A program made the position numbers and the translations under genes. From Stachybotrys elegans (lineage: Eukaryota; Ascomycota; Sordariomycetes; Hypocreales; Stachybotryaceae): DNA of 64,000 nucleotides. Shown here piece after piece: positions 46,008 to 56,671 of the stretch. A model generated the notes under the pieces. It made no database searches and was not told where the DNA came from. It saw only the letters and a list, made by a program, of their open reading frames with translations. The stretch spans positions 1,054,001-1,118,000 of the forward strand of contig JAGPNK010000012.1 of the NCBI GenBank assembly GCA_020746835.1. Direction: 5' to 3'. Positions within the stretch are counted from its first letter, which is position 1, and each line of letters starts with the position of its first letter.

Positions 46008-47131
46008 GGCGAGAGGCTCGAGAAGGAATCGCTTGCAGAATACAGGAGTTTCTCGGTCTACACTCGCAACCTATCTACTTTGAGTGAGGTGTCAGCGAGT
46101 CCGAATTGAGCGATCCAAGAATGGGCGAGTGCATGCTAGCTAAGAAGAGGATGCGCAATGCCTGCTAGGATAAGCAGCCACCTTTATAAAAGGGAAGAGT
46201 AGCTCAACAAAGCCAAGCCCAACCGTTATTGATCTGGCCCTCTGTTGGGTGGCTGTCACACACCTAAATGCCTAGTGCAGGCTTGGCTACTATGAATAGG
46301 TCAGGAGATGCTTCCGTACAGTCTGAAATGGTCAGGCTGACACGGTGCTGCAGGTTGGTGGCAAGTCGGCGAGGTCGGCACGCGATTCCCCAAAAAGACA
46401 AGGGGCTTATGGGATTCCGGTATTACAGAGGCACAGCAAGGCGGACGGGTATCGCGGGAGCTATGATAGGTGGAGAATCCCCGTTCATTCTGCTGGCAGG
46501 GCATCAGACTTTCGCTTATTCTCTTGGTAGTCTTGTGTGTTGCCTTCTATTTTGTCTCTGGCCAATGGTGATTCTGACGACCCTTTTATTGTTTGACTCT
46601 GTTCTTTGGTCCTAGCCCAGACGTAATGTAAGCACAGATGATGCTCTGACCTGGGCCTTATGCCTGCCAAGCCGCTCCGCATTCCTCGCGACAATTCGAG
46701 ATTGCATCGAGTTAGCAAGGGCTGCGCCGAGCTACCCTATACCCACTACAAGCGATGAATAGCCAGTATCATGATTTCAATTGTGCCTCAGGAGAAATAC
46801 CTCTTTGTTGGGCAAATGAGGAACAGAAAGTCATGATTAAACTCTGCAAGGCAGTGAGCGATAGCCGATACAATCGGTTCATTGAATGTGCTTCCTCCAT
46901 AATCCACGTCGGATGTCGGCGTACGTCACACCAGAAATTCAGCATGATAATGGTTATTCTGATGAACATATATTTGAATGGCGTCCTGGATGGAACTTCT
47001 TCACAACGGGTGAATCACAGTCAAGGCAATATAGCTCTGATCTATATATACACAAAGTTGACAACTTGGCCTAGACTAAGAGGGACATCATATTGAAGCC
47101 CCGTATATTGACTTCAGCCCCTGAGTAGCCA
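46008..47131. other. Intergenic 1.1 kb with dispersed repeat copy 2
   Basis: This interval holds the P450 promoter and a repeat copy at 46574-46613. Other frames are unrecognised. Confidence 0.4.
46574..46613 (+). repeat. Dispersed repeat, copy 2
   Basis: This is the partner of 22658-22697: 26 identical bases (46588-46613), then three C/T differences in the adjoining 14 bases. Confidence 0.6.
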
Positions 47132-48928
47132 TTAGTACACGTCAGAGAGGGCGCTAGCTAGGTCTTCGTCAAACAAAACCGCACCATCTGGGGGTTTGAC
47201 AGAAGTCAAAAGCTCCCAAGCAGTTTCGTTTGCACCCAACCAACCCTGGATACTCCCCAAATCGTACTCGCTATGCTCAGTGTCTTTCACATAACGCCAA
47301 AGCTCATCGCAGTAGGGTAGAGGTTCCTCAGTATCTCCTTCTTCTACGTCCCAATCTTCAAACCAGTCCAGGGGGTCTTTTCCATAGGCCACCAAGCCAC
47401 CACTACGGTACGTGAACTTCCAGCACCGAGTAGGCTCACCACTGGGATCAGAAGCAGGAACCTGGTGGCAGTAGATATTGGGGTAATATGTATCTTGGTT
47501 GAAGTAGCGACCCCAAACCCATCTGGGAGCCGCTCGGATCCGGTGGTCGAGGCTATCCTCTGAGTCAGCGTCGCTGCAAGCGCTGTGTTCGTCTTCATCA
47601 TTAGAAACGTTAGGCTTGTGGGCGGCAACGACGGTCCGGATAAGTCCTTTCCTATATCGGGGGTTAAGGAATGGGGTCTTGGAATCAATTTCGATGGTCT
47701 CTTGATTGACGAATCGCAACAGGTCATCCTCCTTTACCGTATCAGCGCTCACATCTTCGTTCTCGACGATTCGGAATGACTTGAGCTTAAGCTTTGGAAT
47801 GCTGCCTATGTCTTTGACCATTCCAAAGCTCACGCCGCAATCAGCGATGTAGATATGCTGCAACGATTCTGCATTGTGTGCTACCAGCTTGGGCAAAACT
47901 TTGTAGAGAACAGGCATGGAGACGAGACTCAAAGACCTGAGTCCCGACCAGTCTGTGCGCATTTCCTCGAGAGAGAAGCGAAGCAAAGCTAGTTGGAAGG
48001 CCTTGAAATTGCTGTAAGATTCAGGCAGGACCTTTCCCCCATGGATACGCAAGCATAGGTCTGAAACTTGATTTGCGGCGTTGAGGTTGGCAATCAATTC
48101 ATCTTGCCCCGGCGGCGTTTGATCCCGGAAGGCGAGCGAGAGGCTTAGAGCATGTAGCTGTTCAAATGCTCCTGGGAGAGCCTGTCGGCGATAGCTAGCG
48201 CCAAGACTAGATTCTTCTTGCCACAGAAGCTTTATTCCTGATAGTCCCGAGCTTTGTATCGCAGGCAAGAGAAAGAGAAAGAGTCCATCGTTGCTCTGTG
48301 GTGGGTCCGTCGGTTGGAGCTGAGAGTGGAAGAGATCGGCCGAGAGAGGATATTCGCTTTCACAATCGTCGCAGTCGAGCTCACGATCGTGAGGCATTGG
48401 TTGGGACACCAAAGTATGAAGCTTGGGTAGACATGCGAGCGCTGAATCGAATTCGGCTCGGAATTTGGCAATGACTTCGCCTCGCGGGTCTGCCTGTCCA
48501 GGTGCCAGGGCTTCGGATAGCTTAGGCAGCCAGAACAAATCTCCAGCCAGTGAATCAAGACTGTCACTGAAGTCTGCGAGATCATCGCCAGAGGTTTCTT
48601 GGGCTTTCAAGGCCAATCCTTGGAAAAAGCCGGGATACCAGGAGATCTCTTGCCACTCAATCTCCCGAACATGTTGTGCAAGGTGAGGGCTACGACAGAT
48701 GTTCAAGAACGCATCGCGGTCGTGGCGTAGTTGAGATATCCGGATTCGCGAAAAGAGTATCGAGGTTGCGGTATCGTGGATCGTAGCGGACGTTAACCGA
48801 AGCGCCGCAAGGTCAGAGAGCTCCAAGTTCACGTCGCCGTCTTTGAAGGTGAAAATATTCTCGAGAAGATGATGAGGCAGAGCCTCGAGGGAGGCAAGAC
48901 ATGTTTCTTTGGGGACGACTGGGGCCAT
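47132..48928 (-). CDS. F-box/LRR-like protein
   Basis: An uninterrupted frame gives 598 residues from the ATG at 48928; an upstream in-frame ATG at 49033 is less likely because the extra 35 residues are hydrophobic and unlike the family. The N-terminus has an F-box-like motif 'LEALPHHLLENIFTF' and 'ALRLTSATIHDTATSILFSRI'. It is followed by irregular leucine-rich stretches ('LHALSLSL', 'LRSLSLVSMPVLYKVLPKL', 'LQHIYIADC') and an acidic segment near 'DEDEHSACSDADSEDS'. Fungal proteins of this shape are treated as candidate SCF ubiquitin-ligase adaptors or orphan LRR proteins. The substrate is unknown. They are expanded in ascomycetes and often variable. Confidence 0.65.
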   Translation of the reverse strand: MAPVVPKETCLASLEALPHHLLENIFTFKDGDVNLELSDLAALRLTSATIHDTATSILFSRIRISQLRHDRDAFLNICRSPHLAQHVREIEWQEISWYPGFFQGLALKAQETSGDDLADFSDSLDSLAGDLFWLPKLSEALAPGQADPRGEVIAKFRAEFDSALACLPKLHTLVSQPMPHDRELDCDDCESEYPLSADLFHSQLQPTDPPQSNDGLFLFLLPAIQSSGLSGIKLLWQEESSLGASYRRQALPGAFEQLHALSLSLAFRDQTPPGQDELIANLNAANQVSDLCLRIHGGKVLPESYSNFKAFQLALLRFSLEEMRTDWSGLRSLSLVSMPVLYKVLPKLVAHNAESLQHIYIADCGVSFGMVKDIGSIPKLKLKSFRIVENEDVSADTVKEDDLLRFVNQETIEIDSKTPFLNPRYRKGLIRTVVAAHKPNVSNDEDEHSACSDADSEDSLDHRIRAAPRWVWGRYFNQDTYYPNIYCHQVPASDPSGEPTRCWKFTYRSGGLVAYGKDPLDWFEDWDVEEGDTEEPLPYCDELWRYVKDTEHSEYDLGSIQGWLGANETAWELLTSVKPPDGAVLFDEDLASALSDVY

Positions 48929-49849
48929 GATGCATATTACTTGGTGGAAGGAGGCCGTATTTGCGCCCAGGAAGATGGCAAGGGAGAGAATTGACAAGGT
49001 AAGGTGATTAGAGCCCCAAGAGGAACACGTCACATGTTGGGTACCAATAAATGTGACAGGCGTAGGGCTTTTCTGATATCACGCTTTTCAGGTCGATGGA
49101 GACTTAACTCAAGCCATGCATACATATTTCCTGTCTAGGAACATGGCGACCAACATACATAAACTGGAGTCAGCCAAGCCAATAACATGCTAGCAATAGT
49201 TTCTATGGGCCGCCACCGGAACGTTAATTTTATCCTTGCTTGTAATGGCGGTGTACCGAAAGTTAACGCAAGATGTGATCAAGTTACCGTGCAGAAGCGT
49301 TCTTGTACACTATGAACGTGGTAGAAGAAGCCAGTTTCTGTCTTTTGGTCAGACAGGAAGCTCGATGGCTCTCGATAAAAATTTCGCCTGCCCAATTCGC
49401 CTCCCTCACCTTGTCATACTCTCCGGGCAACTACTCCGTGAGGTATTTATCACCACCGCCTCCACGACAGCCAAGGCTGTTAAAAACAGATGCCAGATAA
49501 CCAGCCTCACGGTTCAATATATGTATCTACCAAGTCTACTCTAGTCTTCAAGCTTATAATCGATCGAAACGAACATGCAAGCTCTGTTCCCTCCGACTTC
49601 TGTCATAATCCTGCAAAAGAGGGTCTGCGTAGTCGATACTAAAAGCCTGTGAGACGCGGATGTCCCATCACTCATCATTGCAGAGATCACCAAAGGCACA
49701 CAGAACCGGGGAGTAGGAGATTATAGCTGCTAGAAGGGGTGATCATCTTACGTATTCGATAAGTTGGGCCGATTATTTCAAGCTCAAATCGCCCATTGAT
49801 GCTGCTGATGTATCGCGACGTCCTATTACTCGTACTAATGGTGGGGCAG
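48929..49849. other. Unannotated 0.9 kb interval
   Basis: No supported gene. The F-box promoter should lie in the first few hundred bases. Confidence 0.4.
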
Positions 49850-51637
49850 TTAAGACTCTGGCAGCGCAATGCCATCCTCCCTGTTTAGTGACCTCAGAAG
49901 TTCTCTCAGCTTGTCACGGATATGCCCCAGAGACTCTGTTTCTCCCCAAACCAGGCTCCCAGACACGAGAGCTTGTTTGGTCCAAGCCACTGCCTGCTCA
50001 AAATTCCCACTGCACTCGCATATTTTGGCAATATCTTCCATTGTGTATACGGCCACTTCGTCATGATGCCGCGGATCAAGCACCATAATTCCTTCAGGCT
50101 CCCGCTGTCCGACAATCTCGAAGCATACACTCAGCGCCGATACCCAGTCCTGTTGGTCCATGTATATATGTTCCAGTTGTCGTGCTAGCTTGCGCTCCTG
50201 ATATGAACCTGGGCCGAGGATAGATCGAATGGCACGCAGCCTCTCGGAGACAACCTTGATGGCCTCGCTATAGTCTCCATTCCGTCTAAGTACCGCGCTA
50301 AGTCTTACGGTGCCAAGCATGGATAAGTCGTGCAGCGGACCGAGGTTGATTTGGAGACGGTCGACGATGAAACTCAAGGCTTGAATCGTTACGTCTTTAC
50401 TATCATTGTCCGTCTTCAGCTTCTCAAGGACGAGCCTTACGGGATGGCCAGGCACCAGCTGCTCGCGTGCGAGCTCGGTGAAGTAAATTAGCAAGCCCTT
50501 CCTGACGTAGGAGCAAGTCCTCGTGTTGAGAGGAGACAGCGTGCTTAGGAGCTCGATAAGGAAGGTAGCGGTTCCCTCGCTCATGACATTCGTCGCGCCA
50601 CGTGTGGAATGTTTGAGCAGACTGAAGGCTCTCATCTGGCTCTCGCTAGCGCCTCTTTGTGTCCCTGTATCTACTTTCATCAAGTAGATGGCGAGATCTG
50701 TGTCACGCCAAAACTTGGGCCTGGTAACTGCAGACGACGAGTCGAAATTACCAAGAGTGTAGAAGGTTCGAAGGCTGAAGAGAATAGCATCAAGGGTAGC
50801 GTCCGGTAGTTCTCCTGGAGATAAGACACGCAGACCAACTGCGCCGATGCCTGTCGATCCTGCTAGATACCGTCGAAGCTGTTCTGCCCGTTCCTGCGGG
50901 ACTCGCGGCACTGGGATCCCTGGTCCAACAGGTGAAAATTGGCTCAGAGGGATGCGGGAAGTATCGCTCGCCAAGCCTTCTGACTTTTGTTCAGGCAGCT
51001 CGATGGGGCCGGAGGCCTCCATCTCGACCACATCAGAAAAGCTGGTGATATATTGCGCACGCTGTACCGAGAGTGTGAATTTCTGGAAATCAGTTTGCAG
51101 CGAGTCAATCTTTTCTTCGATGTTGGTGAATCCATGCTGTAACCTTTCGCTGCCAGCGCTGATGAGCCCGTTGGTCAGCATTTGTGTGCCTAAACCAATC
51201 ATGCCGAGTTCCCTGACGAGTTCGACGTTGAGCCGATGAAGCCTCTCGAGTTTACTCGTAAGCTCACCCTCGAGTTTGAGCGATACCATACTCTTCCACA
51301 ATTGACGGACGGCGCTAGTCCTGCCTCGTTCTTCGCCCGCAAAGGCCTCCAACATAGCATGGATCTCCTCTAAGACTGGGTAGAGAGATGCGGCACATTG
51401 GGACAGGCGATTCATCTGTGGCGCATCGAGATTCTGGTAGATGACGGAACCCGCATTACAGTTATAACATAGTCGAGAGATTGACCCCTCGACGTCGTTC
51501 AGGAGAGCCTTGAGTTTGTCAGGGGTGTCTCTTAAATCTCTCATCAGCTTGATGGTGACAAGCAGCCCTTGGCCTGCTACCGTCACAAGCTGAAGCCCAG
51601 CTGCCAGGCTACCAACGATCGCCAGAGGATCAGCCAT
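49850..51637 (-). CDS. HeLo-like N-terminal STAND-type protein with TPR-like C-terminus, no NTPase
   Basis: One exon of 595 residues. The first 200 residues begin 'MADPLAIVGSLAAGLQLV' and continue as helices with 'LRDTPDKLKALLNDVEGSI'. This is the fungal N-terminal domain of STAND proteins (HeLo-like, PF17111 type), which in NLRs is a membrane-targeting death effector. No P-loop or Walker B is present. The C-terminal third is helical with TPR-like repeats ('LARQLEHIYMDQQDWVSALSVCFEI', 'IAKICECSGNFEQAVAWTKQAL'). So it has the effector and sensor-like ends of an NLR without the NACHT switch. It could be a stand-alone effector, a regulator of an NLR elsewhere, or a shortened NLR. There is no frame break within it. 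Confidence 0.75.
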   Translation of the reverse strand: MADPLAIVGSLAAGLQLVTVAGQGLLVTIKLMRDLRDTPDKLKALLNDVEGSISRLCYNCNAGSVIYQNLDAPQMNRLSQCAASLYPVLEEIHAMLEAFAGEERGRTSAVRQLWKSMVSLKLEGELTSKLERLHRLNVELVRELGMIGLGTQMLTNGLISAGSERLQHGFTNIEEKIDSLQTDFQKFTLSVQRAQYITSFSDVVEMEASGPIELPEQKSEGLASDTSRIPLSQFSPVGPGIPVPRVPQERAEQLRRYLAGSTGIGAVGLRVLSPGELPDATLDAILFSLRTFYTLGNFDSSSAVTRPKFWRDTDLAIYLMKVDTGTQRGASESQMRAFSLLKHSTRGATNVMSEGTATFLIELLSTLSPLNTRTCSYVRKGLLIYFTELAREQLVPGHPVRLVLEKLKTDNDSKDVTIQALSFIVDRLQINLGPLHDLSMLGTVRLSAVLRRNGDYSEAIKVVSERLRAIRSILGPGSYQERKLARQLEHIYMDQQDWVSALSVCFEIVGQREPEGIMVLDPRHHDEVAVYTMEDIAKICECSGNFEQAVAWTKQALVSGSLVWGETESLGHIRDKLRELLRSLNREDGIALPES

Positions 51638-52910
51638 GATGACTCAGGAAATATGGAAGGTTGTTTCAGTGATAGGTGGATGAAGATGTAGTGGGTTTGG
51701 GATATGGTTAGATGCCATATTTCATTGACTTGGTTTTTTTTCTGAGGAGAGGGGGACTCGTGTGACGGGCTGTGTTGTGGCGGAGCCTCCGGGACTGCAG
51801 CCTGCATATCAGCTCACTGTACGGATTAGCCATGGACACATTGCTTACTGGGCCTTGGTCCGGTCACATCACCCCTCCTCTCCCTCCGGATGGAGGCTCA
51901 CCTGAATCCTGCTTCTAGTTACCTGACATTTAGCCTCTGCGCGGCAACCACCACAAACAGGAGTTTGAAGTTGAGAGTACAAAGCTGGGACATCAGTGAC
52001 TAGGCCGCATATCAAAATTTATCAAATTAGACTATAAGCCAACGACGCTTGGAAAAGAGGAAGAATCGCTGCTCTACCCCTGGGATTATTCCGTCGCTTT
52101 AATTTTCTATTATCATTGTATCTGGGTCAGTCGTATTACAAAACTTTCTTCGCTCAATCAAGTAGGGCTCGCCCTGACGGTAAAAACCGCAAACCACACG
52201 CAGCGATCGATAGAATGAAGGTAAGCCCGGCGATAGTAGGATGCGCTGTCTCGTACGCTTGGAAGTATGTGCGAGGCTGTAACTGTGGCCCCTAGATGCG
52301 GGCCGGCTGATACCGCTTTACCGCCGCAGGTGTCTCAGCTAGCACCGTGTGGCTTGCCTGAGGCTCTGCCAAGAGCCTATCATGGGCTGGCAGCTGTTTA
52401 GCGAGATGCAGATCGAACACGAGCGCTAAGGATGTAATACTGACATGAAGACACGCCTTGGGTTCGGAGATTTATTCTTAGTATGCTTCGGGCATTTGGG
52501 CGCGTAACCATAAGGCGTCCGTGTAGACGTTTAAGCAAGCATCGGCCCTCAGCTGACCTGTAGGCGCATAATCATAGGACGCCCGCGCAAGGTGTCGAAA
52601 CAAGGCGTCCACACACGGCGGCTAAAGTAGCCGGCTATACAGACCGAGTAAAAACCGTCTTAGGAGAGGAGGCCTTTCAATGGGCTATATATATGCTCGA
52701 CGTAAGTCCCATACAATAGGTTATTTAATTCAAACGCGAGAGGACTATCAGTAAACCGTAACAACTACCCGGCCGGATCCTACGTCATCTCCAAGCTTTT
52801 TTCCATTTACATCTTCCCTGAGCTCATACAACTCACCACTAATTGCTGCTGCTGTCCTTCTTCGGATAAGCCCTTCTCAAATCTGCACGACCAAACGTTG
52901 CACTTTTCAA
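51638..52910. other. Divergent 1.3 kb interval
   Basis: This interval lies between the HeLo-like gene and the plus-strand frame at 52911. No gene supported. It has several similar 'aggcgtcc/ggacgcc' words around 52500-52620 but no clean repeat. Confidence 0.35.
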
Positions 52911-53318
52911 ATGGAAGTGTTTAAGATCGCTTGCCATGACTTTTGCATCAATGACAACAGAAGCTTTAAAGTAGCGAGCGACGACTCAGATGAGCTTTAC
53001 GAGCAGACGTACGAGCTGCATCAGACCGTTTATGACCTGAATAGATGTAACTCAGCACTCTGTCACATGGTTCGAAACTCCTTTCGGGACAATGACCTCC
53101 TCGCTTCTTACAGTAAGAAGAGACTCGAGGAGAAAGTTTTCATGCATATCACTCTGCAGAGAGCTGTTAGCGATCAGCACACATCTGAATTCTACAATAC
53201 GGCCTCACAGAGAAGAACAGATTTGAGACGTCAAGGGCAGCCAGCGTGGTCTCAATGGTCCGGAGATGGAGTTGATACGATTCTGATATATTTTCGTGAT
53301 CATGTACCCAGCCCCTGA
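52911..53318 (+). CDS. Hypothetical 135-residue frame, possible 5' exon of HET protein 2
   Basis: An ATG-started frame with balanced composition ('DSDELYEQTYELHQTVYDLNRCNSALCHM') precedes the HET gene on the same strand. Splice-like GT/AG pairs occur at 53285-53430, but I could not find a junction that joins it in phase to the HET frame without guesswork. It may be a separate small gene, a 5' exon, or chance. Confidence 0.3.
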   Translation: MEVFKIACHDFCINDNRSFKVASDDSDELYEQTYELHQTVYDLNRCNSALCHMVRNSFRDNDLLASYSKKRLEEKVFMHITLQRAVSDQHTSEFYNTASQRRTDLRRQGQPAWSQWSGDGVDTILIYFRDHVPSP

Positions 53319-53474
53319 GTCATCCCTGAAACACGCCTTGTCATTCATGCAGCGCCTGGTAAGTTAACCACTCCTACTCTCAGTGCTCTACCTTGGTCAA
53401 TTTTCTAATACAGTACCAAAACAGGAGCATCCACCTTGCTTCGTGGGAGTGTCTTTGATCAGGAGGAGGGCATA

Positions 53475-55334
53475 ATGAGTCGCGGACCAATCATGGATTT
53501 CACGCAGAAACATCTCGACAGATGCAAGCGTCACCACGCACGATGCAAAGCCAGCCGCCCCTGGCTCCCAAAGAGACTCGTCAAAATTGAGCCTCGACGC
53601 TATCCCACAAAGTATATTTCACTTCCAACGTCTAGTGGCGAGCTAGTCAACACCACATACACCTGCCGGCTGGTGGAGACTAAAGACGGCGAGACTGGTG
53701 ATTACACTGCACTGTCCTACTCTTGGGGGGATAAGAGTCAACTGCAGAATCCCGCTAGCGCGACGAAGGGTCGCCTCAAGCTCAAAGAGAGCAACCGAGA
53801 CAAGCTTCTCAAAAACATCCCTCTTGAACAGCTGGCAAAGTCCCGACGACAAGGGATCCAGGTGGCTTGGGAGCTCAACTACGAGTACATATGGATAGAT
53901 GCGCTTTGTATCATGCAGGATAGCAATCAGGACTGGGCGGAGGCAGCAAAGCATGTCCCCGCCATATACGGCAATGCAGATCTGACTATCCTTGCTGGAC
54001 GGAGCGACAACGCCCATCATGGCTTTCTAAGTCTATCATCTGAAGCATATCCCAGCTCCGACACAATTCAAGTCAAGTACTCGTTCGTTCATGAAACACA
54101 CCAAAGGACCTGCTTTGTCGGTTTCGAGAGAAGCCGAGAAGTCGGCCCAGCATCTAGTCGAGGCTGGTGCTTCCAGGAGGCCGCCATGGCGCGCCGCATG
54201 ATTATTTATGGCCAGAAGCAGCTTAGCTTCAGATGCCGGGAGCGCATTGATTTCGAGGATGGTCATTTCCAATTCATTGGAGATACAAATCACTGGTATG
54301 ACTTGGCCTTCAACAACACAGACAGGAGCCGTCAGACAGCGGGAATCTGGAGAGACCAAGGCTTGCCTGAGCATGAGATTTCGCAGCGTATCCAAGCCAT
54401 GGAGCTGGGGCGACTATGGCATGCTTGGTATCAGATGATGGGAGAATACTCAAGGAAGAACTTTTTTGATCCCAGGGACAACCACGCCGCCTTGACCGGC
54501 ATCCTTATCTTGATGCAAAAGGTTATGGAGAAAAGATTTGGTCCCGGTGGAGCCAGGTGCGTAGCTGGCATATGGATGGCCGATTTTCCAGGTTCACTCC
54601 TCTGGAGAAGCGATCGCATTAGGGACAAGCGGTTGCCAGCGCTTGTCACTCCGGTCATGGACGAGTCCCAAGTATACAGGGGGCCATCATGGTCGTGGAT
54701 GGCCTTACAAGGGCCCATATACTACAGCAAGAGTGACGGGAGAGGCCGGGCAGGGGTCATAGATCCTGGCCAACCGAGGTTAATCAAGCCATGGGATAAC
54801 CAAACCCCATGGGTGAAAGGAGAATGGGACCCTTCAGTGGCTTACAGGAAGAAACACCTCACAATCTCTGTGCTGCAAGTCCGGGCTTTTCTATGCGAAG
54901 TCCGAATTTCGCATCTCGAAGCTACGACACAGAAAATACAGGCTTGGCATCGAGTTAGCACTCCCGACGGAACAAAAGAACACACCATCCTCTTGGAGAA
55001 GGTCTCGCCGCCACCTACGGTCAGGGGAAGGCCGGCAAAGGCGCAACAGCAGAGATATGAGCCGTGGTCTCTTTTGGGATTGCTTGATCGCTCCTACTCT
55101 AAGGGGAGCCATGATGAAATTGCCTCGAGAAAACTGTGGGCTATGAGTATCACGTCCAGAGAAGGCTTGCTCCTGGAGAGGGTTAGCGAAACAAGACCAA
55201 GATTCAGAAGGCTGGGAGTATATCTCGTTGAACATCCGAATGACTTTTATCCAAACGGAGCCCTTGATCCAGTTTCTAAGTGCTGGGCATTCACAGAAGG
55301 GACGATACCGCTGACCAAGCTTGAAATCGAATAG
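53475..55334 (+). CDS. HET-domain protein 2
   Basis: From ATG 53475 the frame gives 619 residues; it is open further upstream to about 53436, so an additional 5' exon is possible. HET blocks are intact: 'YTALSYSWGD', 'YEYIWIDALCIMQDSNQDWAEA', 'VPAIYGNADLTILAG', 'SSRGWCFQEAAMARRMIIYG', and 'GPSWSWMAL' later. A His/Cys-rich leader 'HLDRCKRHHARCK' is typical of HET proteins. The protein should act in heterokaryon incompatibility or NLR-linked cell death. It is not closely related to the first HET protein outside the blocks, so the two are not a recent tandem duplication. Confidence 0.88.
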   Translation: MSRGPIMDFTQKHLDRCKRHHARCKASRPWLPKRLVKIEPRRYPTKYISLPTSSGELVNTTYTCRLVETKDGETGDYTALSYSWGDKSQLQNPASATKGRLKLKESNRDKLLKNIPLEQLAKSRRQGIQVAWELNYEYIWIDALCIMQDSNQDWAEAAKHVPAIYGNADLTILAGRSDNAHHGFLSLSSEAYPSSDTIQVKYSFVHETHQRTCFVGFERSREVGPASSRGWCFQEAAMARRMIIYGQKQLSFRCRERIDFEDGHFQFIGDTNHWYDLAFNNTDRSRQTAGIWRDQGLPEHEISQRIQAMELGRLWHAWYQMMGEYSRKNFFDPRDNHAALTGILILMQKVMEKRFGPGGARCVAGIWMADFPGSLLWRSDRIRDKRLPALVTPVMDESQVYRGPSWSWMALQGPIYYSKSDGRGRAGVIDPGQPRLIKPWDNQTPWVKGEWDPSVAYRKKHLTISVLQVRAFLCEVRISHLEATTQKIQAWHRVSTPDGTKEHTILLEKVSPPPTVRGRPAKAQQQRYEPWSLLGLLDRSYSKGSHDEIASRKLWAMSITSREGLLLERVSETRPRFRRLGVYLVEHPNDFYPNGALDPVSKCWAFTEGTIPLTKLEIE

Positions 55335-56671
55335 CGAACAGCAGACCGGGAGAGTCGGGCTTAGATTGGTTAGGTAGTAAGAGGCTTGAATTTATGCAAC
55401 AAAAAGTCAGAGTGGCTGCTTGAATTAGCCACAGATGTGTCCTGACTGGTGAGTTCGCTAGGGGTTATGGGAAGTAGCAGATAAGTCTGTGATTTATTCG
55501 TCGGAGCGTCGATTACAGGAGGGCTTTGAGGCGAATTATCAAGCGGCTGCAATGTAGGATTTCGCGTTCGTATGCCTGAATGCAATATAGACTAGTAATT
55601 TTAAGAAGGCTCTCTCTATTAATAAAGATAATATTATATTAATATATAATAATTAGTTAGAAAATGTCAACCAAAAAAGATGAATACTTATATCTCTAGT
55701 AATACTTATACTCTATATGCCTGATAATAGCCTTATTATTGTTTCTCTCTACTGTTTACAACTGTATCGATTGCTAGGGCACTAGGCACCACCTCTACTA
55801 TTTATTTACTCTCTACTGCTTACACCCCACACTGCACACTCTTTTCCTTATCATAGTAGTACTTATATTAAAGTTTTATAGCTACTATCATTAGTTAGGA
55901 ACTTCTGTTACGATGCTGCCGTGTCGTTAGGCGCCTGAACATACGAGAAGGCTTCTGCCCGGTGACTCGATCAGAGCTGTCTAGCGGCTGCAATAGGAAC
56001 AAAGCAAGCAAAAAGTAGGATTCCGCATATGCCCCTCGTGTGATACGCGAGAAGAATAAGGCTGGAGATCATGGCAGAGTATGTCGAGGGTAGGCATTAA
56101 TGCGAGAACTTCTGCTTCCGTGCCAGGTACGATAAGTACTGTGTCTTGAGGAGAAATCGACCGTTGGTCGCTGTTATTGCTCTTACAGGGTATGCTCCGC
56201 AACGAAATCCACCTGCTATGGGCGATTTACTTGTTTCAGCACCGCTGCGCGACCAACATGGGACTTTTGTAGAGTCATGGTGCCAGTGCCCTTGCATGAC
56301 GCCTTGGCTGGCTGAAAAGGATGGCTACCTGCAGGTAACAGCATATGCAGGTAAGCACAACAAATCTGAAGTGTTGCGTCGCCACATCCCCAATGGTAAT
56401 GTGACTGACGTTCGGCCGCTCTGCCACATCTTGTATTCTTGGCAGTGTTGTTGGTTGGGGTTACATGTTTTAGGCACAAAGCCTTTTGCCAATGGATATG
56501 CTTTCTTATATAATACCCCGGCAATTCCTTGGTGATCCGACATTTCTACTTCTTCTAGGCAGTCGTTTTCCCAACATTAGTTCAGTAAAATTTGCCAAAG
56601 TCTCCGATCATCTACCACAGTTTCTACCACATACAACATTTAGGGGTCATTCTTAATCGCATCCCAACGAC
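55335..56671. other. Intergenic region with AT-rich relic
   Basis: About 55590-55900 is strongly AT-rich, with short repeats such as 'tctctactg' at two sites, which looks like a decayed repeat. The rest has only short frames. It also holds the promoter of the oxidase gene. Confidence 0.45.
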
